Shown here: positions 1 to 6,354 of the stretch, piece after piece
Layout: each line of letters begins with the position of its first letter
Position numbering within the stretch: the stretch's first letter is position 1
DNA from: Armatimonadota bacterium
GTDB taxonomy: Bacteria; Armatimonadota; SYMT01
Length of the DNA: 7,938 nucleotides
Assembly (NCBI GenBank): GCA_020696885.1
Contig: JAJFMS010000116.1
Span: 1-7,938 of the forward strand
Direction: 5' to 3'
Made by a program: the position numbers and the translations under genes
Notes under the pieces: generated by a model
What the model saw: the letters and a program-made list of their open reading frames with translations, nothing else
What the model was told of the DNA's origin: nothing
Databases searched by the model: none

Positions 1-23
1 GCTCTGGCACGGTTCGGGAGGCC

Positions 24-39
24 GAGGAGGCCGCTCCTC
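24..39 (+). repeat. Short GC-rich hairpin near the left edge
   Basis: GAGGAG (24-29) and CTCCTC (34-39) pair perfectly around the loop GCCG. A frame running in from the left edge ends in TGA at 49-51, just after it, so the hairpin may lie inside the last codons of an upstream gene. There is no T tract. It sits directly upstream of the tRNA promoter -35 box. Confidence 0.3.
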
Positions 40-47
40 CGGGAAGC

Positions 48-77
48 TTGACCGGCGTACAGTCTCGTCCCTATAAT
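48..77 (+). promoter_or_regulatory. Sigma-70 type promoter of the tRNA-Arg gene
   Basis: A -35 box TTGACC (48-53) and a perfect -10 box TATAAT (72-77) are separated by 18 bases. The implied transcription start is near 84, about nine bases before the tRNA 5' end, leaving a short leader for RNase P to remove. The match, spacing and position relative to the tRNA make this the best-supported promoter in the window. It also shows that the host uses an ordinary housekeeping sigma factor consensus. Confidence 0.78.
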
Positions 78-92
78 CAGGCTAGCGATCCT

Positions 93-165
93 GCCTCCGT
101 AGCTCAGGGGATAGAGCGCCTCCGTCCTAAGGAGGGCGTCAGCGGTTCGAATCCGTTCGGGGGCG
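93..165 (+). tRNA. tRNA-Arg (anticodon CCU, reads AGG)
   Basis: A full cloverleaf can be folded by hand. The acceptor stem pairs GCCTCCG (93-99) with CGGGGGC (158-164), with one T-G pair, and G165 is the discriminator base. The D stem is GCTC/GAGC (102-105, 114-117). The anticodon stem is CCTCC/GGAGG (119-123, 131-135) around the loop GTCCTAA, which puts anticodon CCT at 126-128. The T arm has stem AGCGG/CCGTT and loop TTCGAAT (146-152). The CCA end is not encoded and must be added after transcription. AGG is a minor arginine codon in most high-GC genomes. The gene stands alone, with no second tRNA in the window. Confidence 0.96.
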
Positions 166-205
166 TCCGTTTCGAGCTCGTTTCCTCCTCAGGTCCCCAG
201 CGAAC

Positions 206-334
206 CTATGCTGGCACGTCCTGTGGATGGACGACCGTGATCTCCGCGTAGCGCGTGAAATCCGCCACGTTGAAGGTCAGCACGTGCGTGACGCCGTGGG
301 CGATCGGGGACAGAAAAGCCATCGTGACCTGATC
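206..334 (-). pseudogene. VapC-like PIN-domain toxin, C-terminal remnant
   Basis: Read on the - strand, the frame ending in TAG at 206-208 encodes HGVTHVLTFNVADF followed by TRYAEITVVHP. This matches the end of VapC-type PIN ribonucleases, which typically have a H-G-x-T-x-L-x-T-F-N-x-x-D-F-x-R-Y pattern and then a final beta strand ending in a V-V-x-P-type motif. Only the C-terminal part is recognisable. From the first in-frame ATG (320-322) it is 38 residues, against about 130 for a whole toxin. The N-terminal catalytic aspartate and the central acidic residues are missing. The frame stays open to about 460 but stops looking like a PIN domain beyond about 334, and no antitoxin gene is next to it. 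I read it as a decayed toxin-antitoxin locus next to the tRNA. The family call is strong; the exact break point is not certain. Confidence 0.68.
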
Positions 335-397
335 GATGCAAGGAACCGAACCTGTAACAGGATTCTGGAACGGGAGAAGGATTACCGAGAGATCTCC

Positions 398-493
398 ATG
401 GTGATCGTGCAGGTTAGCGTTGGCTTCGGAGGCCTGCTGCTCGGCCTCGTTGGTCTCGCGCTGTCACTGCTCGTGCCTCTCCTGATCCACTGA
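398..493 (+). CDS. Possible small single-span membrane peptide (31 aa)
   Basis: An ATG at 398 opens a 31-codon frame ending in TGA at 491-493. The product is almost entirely one hydrophobic helix, with GGLLLGLVGLALSLLVPLL at its core. The codons are mostly G- or C-ending, as in the surrounding genes. The only upstream purine stretch is GAGAGA, a weak ribosome-binding site. The same frame stays open upstream to an ATG at 227, which would give an 88-residue protein with a charged N-terminal half. That longer form would run antisense across the PIN remnant, so I prefer the short one. It resembles small holin-like or type I toxin-like membrane peptides only in general layout. It could equally be chance or a gene fragment. 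Confidence 0.3.
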   Translation: MVIVQVSVGFGGLLLGLVGLALSLLVPLLIH

Positions 494-717
494 GGCCCAT
501 CCCTTCAGGACCGGGCTCTAGGCTCCGCCCCGGGCCACCTCGGCAAACGACGCCTGCGGGTAACGACCCCTTGCGCGGATGCTCCCGGATCCGGGCAACG
601 GTCGACAGCGGGGCGCCCGACACCGGCAGGGCCGATAATCGTGGACCAGGACGCACCGGACGCACAGCACAGCATCGCGAAACCGCTCACCAAGCCGACT
701 GCGCGTGCGCTAACAAC

Positions 718-1935
718 TCAGACCTCCAGCGGGACCCCTTGCTGCAGCATCGCGTCCCGGGAGCTTCGCGCTCCGAAGGCGCCGAGCACCCGGGCGAACT
801 GCGCGCCGGCCTCGGCGGGCCGGAACTCGCGCCGCATCCGCGCCCGGCCGGAGGCGCCCATCTCGCGGGCTCTGTGCGGGTCGCCCAGAAGCGCGCCGAG
901 CTGCTCCGCCAGGTCGGTCACGTCCCCGGGGGCGGCCATGAGCCCGGTCACGCCGTGCTCCACAATCTCCCGCGGTCCCCCTTCCGCATAGGCCACCACC
1001 GGCACGCCGGCGGCGGAAGCCTCCAGCACCGCGAGCCCGCACGGCTCCCGGCGCGAGGGGTGGACGAAGACGTCTAGCGCGGAGAGGATCCGGGGAACGT
1101 CGCTGCGGCGGCCCAGGAAGTGCGCCGCGTGCTCGATCCGCAGCTCCGCGGCGAGCTTCCGGAGGCCCGCGGCGAAGCCCGGATGCCAGGGGGTCTCGTC
1201 CCCCACTATCAGCAGCCGGGCCTCCGGGTAGCGCACGAGTACCAGCGCAAACGCCGCCAGCGTATCCGCCTGGCCCTTCTCCGGGTCCAGGCGCGCCACG
1301 ATGCCTACCAGCGGCGCCGTGGGTGAGATCCCCAGCTCCTGGCGCAGCTCGGCGCCCTGCCCCGGCACCGCGGACGGAACGGTAATGGTGTTCCGGATGG
1401 TGGTGAGGCGGTGGGCCGGGACCCCGCAGCGCTTCGCCTCTTCGCGGATGAAGTCGCTGATCGCGATGACGTGATTGCACGACTGCAGGCGGCTCAGGAT
1501 CGGGGCGTGGAGCCACGGACCGACCGTGTAGTGGAGGTGCACTACCTGCGGCTTCCGCAGTCGCCTCGCAATGTAGGTGGCGGCCTGGCAGTCCCAGAGC
1601 TGCTGGCAGGAGTAGATCACATCCGGATCGACGCGCCGCGCCAGGGCCACCGCGCGCGGGAGCGACGCCAGGAAGCGCATCCTGCCGGTCACCCGCTCTC
1701 GCAGGGAGCGCCCGGCGGCCACGGAGCGCCAACCGAAGTCCATCGGCAGCACGCGAGCCCGGCTGGCGGCCTCGAAGCGCTGGACCGTCTCCGTATCGCC
1801 GGGAGAACGGTGGAACAGCACGTGCGCCTCGACCTCACGGCGCTCCGTCCAGGCCAGCAGTTCCGCAAACACGCGCGCTTCCGGTGAGAAGCCGTTGGCA
1901 ATCTGGATCCCCAGCACTCGCACGTCGGATGCCAT
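718..1935 (-). CDS. GT4-family glycosyltransferase (GT-B fold)
   Basis: The 405-residue product is a typical length for a retaining GT4 enzyme, which moves a sugar from a nucleotide-sugar donor onto a growing glycan or lipid-linked acceptor in the cytoplasm. The N-terminal Rossmann domain spans about residues 1-190, with the acceptor-side stretch VVHLHYT near 131-137 and VIAISDFIREE at 156-166. The donor domain starts at GIVARLDPEKGQ (211-222), whose Arg215 and Lys220 match the phosphate-binding positions of the family. The E-x7-E motif is intact (Glu297 in EPCGLAVLE to Glu305) and is followed by a G-G-P-x-E-I-V-x-x-G-x-x-G segment. The ATG start is fixed by AGGAGGTGA at 1939-1947. The gene begins 37 bases after the acyltransferase upstream and is the last of the block. 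The sugar and linkage cannot be told from sequence. Confidence 0.93.
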   Translation of the reverse strand: MASDVRVLGIQIANGFSPEARVFAELLAWTERREVEAHVLFHRSPGDTETVQRFEAASRARVLPMDFGWRSVAAGRSLRERVTGRMRFLASLPRAVALARRVDPDVIYSCQQLWDCQAATYIARRLRKPQVVHLHYTVGPWLHAPILSRLQSCNHVIAISDFIREEAKRCGVPAHRLTTIRNTITVPSAVPGQGAELRQELGISPTAPLVGIVARLDPEKGQADTLAAFALVLVRYPEARLLIVGDETPWHPGFAAGLRKLAAELRIEHAAHFLGRRSDVPRILSALDVFVHPSRREPCGLAVLEASAAGVPVVAYAEGGPREIVEHGVTGLMAAPGDVTDLAEQLGALLGDPHRAREMGASGRARMRREFRPAEAGAQFARVLGAFGARSSRDAMLQQGVPLEV

Positions 1936-1938
1936 CAG

Positions 1939-1947
1939 TCACCTCCT
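1939..1947 (-). promoter_or_regulatory. Strong Shine-Dalgarno site of the last glycosyltransferase
   Basis: AGGAGGTGA on the - strand ends three bases before the ATG at 1935-1933, placing the AGGAGG core six bases from it. It matches the anti-Shine-Dalgarno end of 16S rRNA over nine bases, fixes the start codon, and suggests that this last gene is translated independently of the upstream acyltransferase. Confidence 0.8.
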
Positions 1948-1972
1948 GCGCCCGGCGGCGAGGTCGTCTCGC

Positions 1973-3175
1973 TCAGCGAGAGGCCAGCACGGCCGCCGCG
2001 GGGGCCGGGCTCTCCGTCCGGGTGCGAGTGTTCAGGAACGGCCGTTCGAAGGCCAGGTGGAACAGGTAGGAGAGCCCCACGATCAACGGGATACTCACAG
2101 CAAGCAGCAGGAACATCCGCTCCGTGGGCAAGTGGAAGAGCCCGTTATAGAGGAGGTAGAGCCCGTGCAGGGCCGGGGCGTGGACCAGGTACAGGCTGTA
2201 GGAGAACGCCCCCACGCCCACCAGCGGCTTCCAGGAGAGGAGCCGCGTAATCCAGTGCGCCTGCTTCTCCGCGTCCTGCAGCGATGCCACGAGCAGCAGC
2301 GCGGTGGCCGCGCCGGTCAGCGTGTCCATGACGATCAGGTGGCCGTTGAAGAAGTCTTTGCCCTTCGCCACGATGGTCAGCGCTACCACCCCGAACAGCA
2401 CATACGCGCCGCCTCGTGCCCAGCCGGCCCCGAGTGGCTGCGGTTTGCCGCACTGCTGCGCGGCCAGTACCCCCATGCAGAAGAGGCTGAGGTACCACGG
2501 CAGCGCGGAAGCCAGGGCTCCGCCGAACCCGAACGTCAGCACGACCCCGAGCAACACGGTCCATCCGAGCGTCAAGAGCGCCCCGAAGCGGCGCAAGGAA
2601 ACCACCAGCGCCGGCATCAGCAGATAGATCTGGCATTCCGTGGCGATCGACCAGAGCGGGTAGTTGATCGCGCCGCCGGGGATCTGCAGCGGCAGGTTAT
2701 GCACCAGCAGGCCATGCGCCACGAGCTGCTGCGCCGTGAGTGGCAGGCTGTTGTCCCAGACCGTGCCGGTCACGCGGCCGGCCACCGTGACGATGAACAG
2801 CGCGGACAGCGCCACGGCGGCGTAGTACGGCGGGAGGATCCGCCGGACGCGCCGCCAGTAGAAGCCGGAAACACTCTGAATGACCCCGCCCTTCCGGGTG
2901 AGGGGCAGCATCAGGCAGAAGCCGGAGACCACGATGAACACGTCCACCGCCAGGTGACCGTAGCTAAGTCCCAGCTTGTTCATCAGCCGGCTGGCGTAGA
3001 AGCCGTTCGACGGCTCGTACCATGCATGGCAGAGCACCACGAACAGGGCCGCCAGCGCGCGGAGGCCGTCGATGAAGCCCAGGTGAAAGCGCGGGGCGGC
3101 GTCCGGTTGGGGTGTCGCTTGCTTTAGCATCGGCGTGCGGCAAACCTCAGCGATCGTGCCGGAAGCCCGGCTCAC
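1973..3175 (-). CDS. Acyltransferase family 3 membrane protein (glycan O-acyltransferase)
   Basis: The 400-residue product belongs to the integral-membrane acyltransferase-3 family (OafA/NodX/ExoZ type), whose members move acetyl or other acyl groups onto sugars of surface polysaccharides. The family's R-x10-H signature is present (Arg39 to His50). Next come FIVVSGFCLML (80-90), the loop RRVRRILPPYYAA (108-120) and PLWSIATECQIYLLMP (173-188), then SYSLYLVHAP (325-334) near the end. Many hydrophobic segments fit the usual ten or so membrane spans. There is no extra C-terminal SGNH esterase domain. The start is GTG at 3175, whose GTGA overlaps the TGA of the upstream methyltransferase. It lacks a good ribosome-binding site, which suggests translational coupling. 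An ATG at 3130 (M16) is an alternative start. The acyl group and acceptor are unknown. It is a paralogue of the acyltransferase at 5079-6350. Confidence 0.92.
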   Translation of the reverse strand: MSRASGTIAEVCRTPMLKQATPQPDAAPRFHLGFIDGLRALAALFVVLCHAWYEPSNGFYASRLMNKLGLSYGHLAVDVFIVVSGFCLMLPLTRKGGVIQSVSGFYWRRVRRILPPYYAAVALSALFIVTVAGRVTGTVWDNSLPLTAQQLVAHGLLVHNLPLQIPGGAINYPLWSIATECQIYLLMPALVVSLRRFGALLTLGWTVLLGVVLTFGFGGALASALPWYLSLFCMGVLAAQQCGKPQPLGAGWARGGAYVLFGVVALTIVAKGKDFFNGHLIVMDTLTGAATALLLVASLQDAEKQAHWITRLLSWKPLVGVGAFSYSLYLVHAPALHGLYLLYNGLFHLPTERMFLLLAVSIPLIVGLSYLFHLAFERPFLNTRTRTESPAPAAAVLASR

Positions 3176-4077
3176 TGTGAGAGCACGGACCAGCCGCGCC
3201 GCCGCATCCGGGTTCGCACCCGCTCTGGGTCGAGGGTGGCCAGGTAGTCGCGGCCGTGCTGGGCGCCCCCGCCGGTAGCGGCTCCCAGAAACGGGCCCGA
3301 CATGCCGGCCCGAATGCTGAGGATCCGATACCCCAGCTCCTCGAGGTGGTCCGTTACCGGAGAGGGATAGCCGGCGTGGTCTTCAAAGAGGATGTCGCGC
3401 GGCTGGTGGCGCTCGAAGAAGGTGGTGGCGCCTTTCAGCACGCTGATCTCGTGCCCCTCGACGTCCATCTTGATCACGGAGATCGGCGAGAACCCGTCGG
3501 AGAGCGCGTCGAGCGTGGTGGTGGTCACCGAATGCTGTTCGAACTCATCCCCCGGCATGGCCGCGTCCGTATCCATGAGGTGCGCGATCCCCCGGTTCCC
3601 CTGGAACCCGGCGGGAAGGCTCAAGGTCATCGTCGCGATCCGGTCCGAGAGTGCCAGGTTGAACAGCGTCAGGCGCCCGGTGCCCGGAGTCCGGCTCCAC
3701 ACGGCGGCGTTCTCGGCGAGCTCGGTGAATACGGACGGGTGCGGCTCGAAGCAGGACACGCTGCCGGTGGAGCCCACCCGGGCCGCCAGCAGGCTGGCCA
3801 TCTGGCCGATGTTGCTCCCGATGTCCAGGGCGTGCTCGCCCGGGTCGGTGAGGCGCCAGAGCACTTCGCAGACGCAGATCTCGAAGATCCCCAGCTTCCA
3901 GATCTCCCGGCCGATCACCTCATCCGGATGATAGCGGATCGGCAGGCCCCAGGGCAGCCGCGACTCGGCGCTGGCGGGCGGCGCCGACGAACGCATCAGG
4001 CGCAGGATCAGTTGGGAGGGACGCAGCACGCACTCCGGGCGCAGGAACCCGGGGAGGCGGTCGGGGCTGATAATCAT
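3172..4077 (-). CDS. FkbM-family SAM-dependent methyltransferase (first type)
   Basis: The 301-residue product has the FkbM core fold, a class I methyltransferase that O-methylates sugars or hydroxyl groups of secondary metabolites. The SAM-binding motif I is ALDIGSNIGQMA (83-94). CFEPHP (109-114) supplies the acidic residue expected after beta strand 2, and VIKMDVEGHEISVLKGA (201-217) is the diagnostic FkbM motif with its D-V-E-G-x-E. About 80 residues precede the methyltransferase core, including WKLGIFE (60-66). I chose the ATG at 4077 because GGAGA lies five bases upstream. A TTG ten codons further up could also serve, but has no such site. The gene follows the second FkbM gene after 94 bases and overlaps the next acyltransferase by four. 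In this setting the likely substrate is a glycan or its precursor, though this is inferred from context only. Confidence 0.9.
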   Translation of the reverse strand: MIISPDRLPGFLRPECVLRPSQLILRLMRSSAPPASAESRLPWGLPIRYHPDEVIGREIWKLGIFEICVCEVLWRLTDPGEHALDIGSNIGQMASLLAARVGSTGSVSCFEPHPSVFTELAENAAVWSRTPGTGRLTLFNLALSDRIATMTLSLPAGFQGNRGIAHLMDTDAAMPGDEFEQHSVTTTTLDALSDGFSPISVIKMDVEGHEISVLKGATTFFERHQPRDILFEDHAGYPSPVTDHLEELGYRILSIRAGMSGPFLGAATGGGAQHGRDYLATLDPERVRTRMRRRGWSVLSQ

Positions 4078-4082
4078 CTCGG

Positions 4083-4087
4083 TCTCC
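4083..4087 (-). promoter_or_regulatory. Ribosome-binding site that decides the first FkbM start
   Basis: GGAGA on the - strand sits five bases before the ATG at 4077-4075. It favours this ATG over the in-frame TTG at 4107-4105, which would add ten residues of no recognisable character. Confidence 0.6.
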
Positions 4088-4171
4088 GTTGAGCGCGGGG
4101 CCGGCAATCCGGGAGCGGGCTCGCGCAGCCGCCAGGGCGGTCGAATAGGGGTGCGGGGGAAGAATCCCGGC

Positions 4172-4915
4172 TCAGCGATCGCTGCGGACCATCACGCAGT
4201 CCATCTCGGACAGCCGCAGCTGCGGATCGCGATAGCCGGCGAACATGGCGGACAGCTCGAAGCCGGCGCCGCGGAACTCTTCCAGGGCGGAGACCCAGCT
4301 CGTGCTCATCTCCTCATACAGAGGCTGCAGTGTGAGCTCGGACTGGAGCGCCACGATCTGCGGCAGACAGGCCTTCGCGCCCCGGATGACCTCCAGGTCG
4401 AACCCCTGGGTGTCCATCTTCAGGTAGACGCGCGGCTCCGTCAGCATCCCGGTCGCCTCGGCGAAGACCTCGTCCAGGGTGCGGATCTGCACCGTCTCGG
4501 TGCGCTCCGCGGCGATGTCCGGGTTGGTCTCCAGCCCGTAGGCGCTGGGGCTCAGGAAGGACGAGTAGCTGGTGCCGGTGCCCACGTTGATCTCCGCGGT
4601 CCCGGCACTGCTGCCCAGGGCGAAGGGGTAGGTGGTCCAGGTAGGATCGCCGGCACTGGCGGAGCGGAGGATCTGGTAGCTCGCGCTCACCGGCTCGAAC
4701 GACGCGATGGCACCGCGATAGTTGTTGTTGCGGAGGAGGATGCCGTAATCGCCGTGCCGGGCGCCCACGTCGAGCACGCAGTTGATGCCGTACCGCTCGA
4801 ATAGCATCCAGAGGAAGGTATCGAGGGAGAGGTCCGGGTCGTACTGCCGCAGCTCCCACCCAGCCGGCCGCAATAACTGCCTTACTCCGCACTTGACCAG
4901 ACTCTTCACGCTCAT
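4172..4915 (-). CDS. FkbM-family SAM-dependent methyltransferase (second, divergent type)
   Basis: The 247-residue product is a compact FkbM methyltransferase. Motif I is VLDVGARHGDYG (48-59), the beta-2 acidic residue is in FEP (73-75), and the family motif appears as LKMDTQGFDLEVIRGA (165-180), with T-Q-G-F-D in place of the V-E-G-x-E of its neighbour. The first 45 residues (GVRQLLRPAGWELRQY) are basic and amphipathic and may contact the acceptor or the membrane. I chose the ATG at 4915, preceded closely by AGAAGGA. The same frame runs on upstream to 5065, but that stretch reads through the heptamer repeat and looks non-coding. The two FkbM proteins share little outside the motifs, so they probably methylate different positions or sugars rather than being a recent duplication. 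Substrate unknown. Confidence 0.88.
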   Translation of the reverse strand: MSVKSLVKCGVRQLLRPAGWELRQYDPDLSLDTFLWMLFERYGINCVLDVGARHGDYGILLRNNNYRGAIASFEPVSASYQILRSASAGDPTWTTYPFALGSSAGTAEINVGTGTSYSSFLSPSAYGLETNPDIAAERTETVQIRTLDEVFAEATGMLTEPRVYLKMDTQGFDLEVIRGAKACLPQIVALQSELTLQPLYEEMSTSWVSALEEFRGAGFELSAMFAGYRDPQLRLSEMDCVMVRSDR

Positions 4916-4956
4916 CTTCCTTCTCTGCAGCCCATCCGCCAGCGCCGCACGGCCAC

Positions 4957-4972
4957 GTGAAGCAAGCTTCAC
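4957..4972 (-). promoter_or_regulatory. Short perfect hairpin upstream of the second-type FkbM gene
   Basis: GTGAAGC (4957-4963) and GCTTCAC (4966-4972) are perfect inverted arms separated by two bases. The hairpin ends about 41 bases before the ATG at 4915. It could be an operator half-site pair or a small leader hairpin. No T tract follows on either strand, so it is not a classical terminator. Confidence 0.3.
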
Positions 4973-4996
4973 TCCCGGCGGCGAGGGTGCAAGTGC

Positions 4997-5024
4997 GTTC
5001 GGTGTTCGGTGTTCGGTGTTCGGG
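4997..5024 (+). repeat. Tandem heptamer repeat, four units of GTTCGGT
   Basis: Three perfect copies of GTTCGGT (4997-5003, 5004-5010, 5011-5017) are followed by a fourth, GTTCGGG (5018-5024). The array lies between the acyltransferase and the second-type FkbM gene. On the transcribed strand it reads as repeated ACCGAAC. It is flanked by AAGTGCG (4991-4997) on the left and the inverse, CGCACTT (5061-5067), on the right, 63 bases apart. Seven is not a multiple of ten or eleven, so successive units would not face the same side of the helix. It is more likely a slippage-prone intergenic repeat than a phased operator. Confidence 0.75.
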
Positions 5025-5078
5025 CGGCTGGCTCCCATTCGACATGCGCAGTTCGTAACTCGCACTTCCCGTGGGTGT

Positions 5079-6350
5079 TCAGGTGTTGGACGGCGCGGCG
5101 TTCGGGAGTGCGGGGGAGGTGGTGCCGGCTGCGAGCCCGCCTTCCACCGCAGGCTTGCCCGCTGCTGGGGCCGCGGCGCGGCGGTTGCGGTTGATGAACG
5201 GCAGCTCGAACACCCGGTGGAAGCCGTAGGAGAGGGCGATCACCAGCGGCATCCCGACGAGGAGCTGCACGGCGAGCGTCAGGTCGTCGGAGAGGTGCAG
5301 GGTCTGCAGCACACGCAGCATCCCCTTCTGGATCGGCTGATGGACCAGGTAGAGGCTGTAGGAAAAGCCGCCCAGCCCGGCCAGCAGCGGAGACTGGAGC
5401 ACGCGTACCAGCGCGGGGGCCTTGCCGTCCTGGCTAGCGCCGGCGTGCATCGTGCAGTAGGCGATCAGCCCGGCGGCCGCGAACCCCACGAACACGTCCA
5501 CCAGCCAGAGCGGCACCGCGTGCGGGGGTAGGCTGCAGAGACCGATCACCGCGACTAATGCCGCCAGGCTGACTCCAGCGGTCGCCAGCCGGCCCGCGGC
5601 GCGGCGGGGTGTGCCCAGGGCATAATCGGCGGCGGCCATGCCCTGCGCGAAGAGGCCCACGTACCACGGCCCCGCCCACCAGAAGCTCCGTTCTTCGGGA
5701 AGGAGGAGCACCGGCGCCAGGCCCAGCCCCAGGCCGAAGATCACCACGCCGGTGCGGCCGAGCCGCCGCCACACCGGCAGCAGGAAGAGCGGGAACAGGA
5801 AGTAGATCTGCCATTCCGTGGCGACGGTCCACAGCGGGGCGTTGATACTGTGCGCCCAGACGAAGTCCAGGTTGTGCACCATGAACAGGTGCGAGAGCAC
5901 CGTGCCCAGCGTGAGCTCGGACTGGATCTCCCCCCCGCGGACCGCGCCGGTGCCGCGGAGGAACAGACCGATGGCCAGTAACGCCACGGAGAACAGGAAG
6001 GCGGCGTAGTACGGCGGCAGGATGCGCCAGGCGCGCCGCCGGAGGTAGTCGGCGATGCCCCGGGGTAGCTGGCCCCGGCCGGAGCTCACCACCGGCAGCA
6101 TCAGGCAGAATCCGGAGAGGACGATGAACACGCCTACCGCCAGGTGCCCGAACCGGAAGCAGTCCGCCACCGCCCGCAGTGGCGGCGCGAACGAGGAACT
6201 CGGGACGAACGACGAGGCGTGGAAGATCGCCACGTACAGCGCGGCGAGCCCGCGGATACCGTCGAGGAAGAGCAGGTGCGGACGTGCTTTCGCTGGCGGT
6301 GGGGCCGAGGTTACAGGTGGTTCCGGGCTCGGACACAGGGATGGTGGCAT
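5079..6350 (-). CDS. Acyltransferase family 3 membrane protein (glycan O-acyltransferase), paralogue
   Basis: The 423-residue product has the same architecture as the acyltransferase at 1973-3175. R-x10-H runs from Arg33 to His44, followed by FIVLSGFCLMLP (75-86), RRRAWRILPPYYAAF (104-118), PLWTVATEWQIYFLFP (172-187) and SYSLYLVHQPIQ (330-341). The FIV-x-SGFCLMLP, RILPPYYAA and PLW-x-ATE-x-QIY blocks are shared almost word for word, so the two are paralogues. The protein should span the inner membrane about ten times and transfer an acyl group, commonly acetyl, to a glycan. The ATG at 6350 is preferred over a GTG at 6365 because AAAGGAGA (6355-6362) sits four bases before it. Odd features are a Pro/Ala-rich N-terminus (1-24) and a low-complexity Ala/Gly/Pro tail (391-423), both probably disordered. 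It has its own long structured leader and so may be separately controlled. Confidence 0.93.
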   Translation of the reverse strand: MPPSLCPSPEPPVTSAPPPAKARPHLLFLDGIRGLAALYVAIFHASSFVPSSSFAPPLRAVADCFRFGHLAVGVFIVLSGFCLMLPVVSSGRGQLPRGIADYLRRRAWRILPPYYAAFLFSVALLAIGLFLRGTGAVRGGEIQSELTLGTVLSHLFMVHNLDFVWAHSINAPLWTVATEWQIYFLFPLFLLPVWRRLGRTGVVIFGLGLGLAPVLLLPEERSFWWAGPWYVGLFAQGMAAADYALGTPRRAAGRLATAGVSLAALVAVIGLCSLPPHAVPLWLVDVFVGFAAAGLIAYCTMHAGASQDGKAPALVRVLQSPLLAGLGGFSYSLYLVHQPIQKGMLRVLQTLHLSDDLTLAVQLLVGMPLVIALSYGFHRVFELPFINRNRRAAAPAAGKPAVEGGLAAGTTSPALPNAAPSNT

Positions 6351-6354
6351 GGGA

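Larger units (their letters stand above)
166..717. other. Gene-poor junction between the tRNA and the glycan block
   Basis: Apart from the PIN remnant and the small membrane peptide described separately, this 552-base stretch has no frame with a recognisable product. Just past the tRNA there is a short palindrome, CGAGCTCG, followed by TTT, which is a poor candidate terminator. A perfect 12-base palindrome, CCCGGATCCGGG, lies at 584-595. The glycan genes converge on the tRNA here, so transcription from both sides must end in this stretch, yet I see no hairpin with a T tract on either strand. Termination may be factor-dependent. Confidence 0.6.

Noticed and set aside
1..51. Possible C-terminal end of a gene entering from the left (16 residues, Arg- and Pro-rich, stop at 49-51)
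   Set aside because: Too short to identify. Another + strand frame also stays open here, so I cannot decide whether it is coding.
48..251. Open + strand frame across the tRNA
   Set aside because: It translates straight through the promoter and cloverleaf of tRNA-Arg, so it is not a protein gene.
710..1732. Long - strand frame overlapping the last glycosyltransferase
   Set aside because: It is out of frame with the GT4 gene and gives an Arg/Ala/Gly/Pro-rich sequence without domains; the GT4 frame has all family motifs and a strong ribosome-binding site.
1895..3127. Long + strand frame (410 codons) opposite the second acyltransferase
   Set aside because: It is a composition shadow. The product is rich in Arg, Gln, Glu and His with no motif, while the opposite strand has a full acyltransferase with its R-x10-H signature and membrane segments.
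3256..4092. + strand frame opposite the first FkbM gene
   Set aside because: Low-complexity Gly/Arg/Glu/His shadow; the FkbM motifs on the - strand explain this region.
4916..5065. N-terminal extension of the second-type FkbM gene to 5065
   Set aside because: The extension reads through the heptamer repeat and a hairpin, shows no family similarity, and an ATG with a purine-rich ribosome site exists at 4915.
4991..5067. Heptamer array and flanking inverted AAGTGCG/CGCACTT considered as a CRISPR array or integron site
   Set aside because: The units are contiguous seven-mers without spacers, and no cas or integrase gene is nearby.
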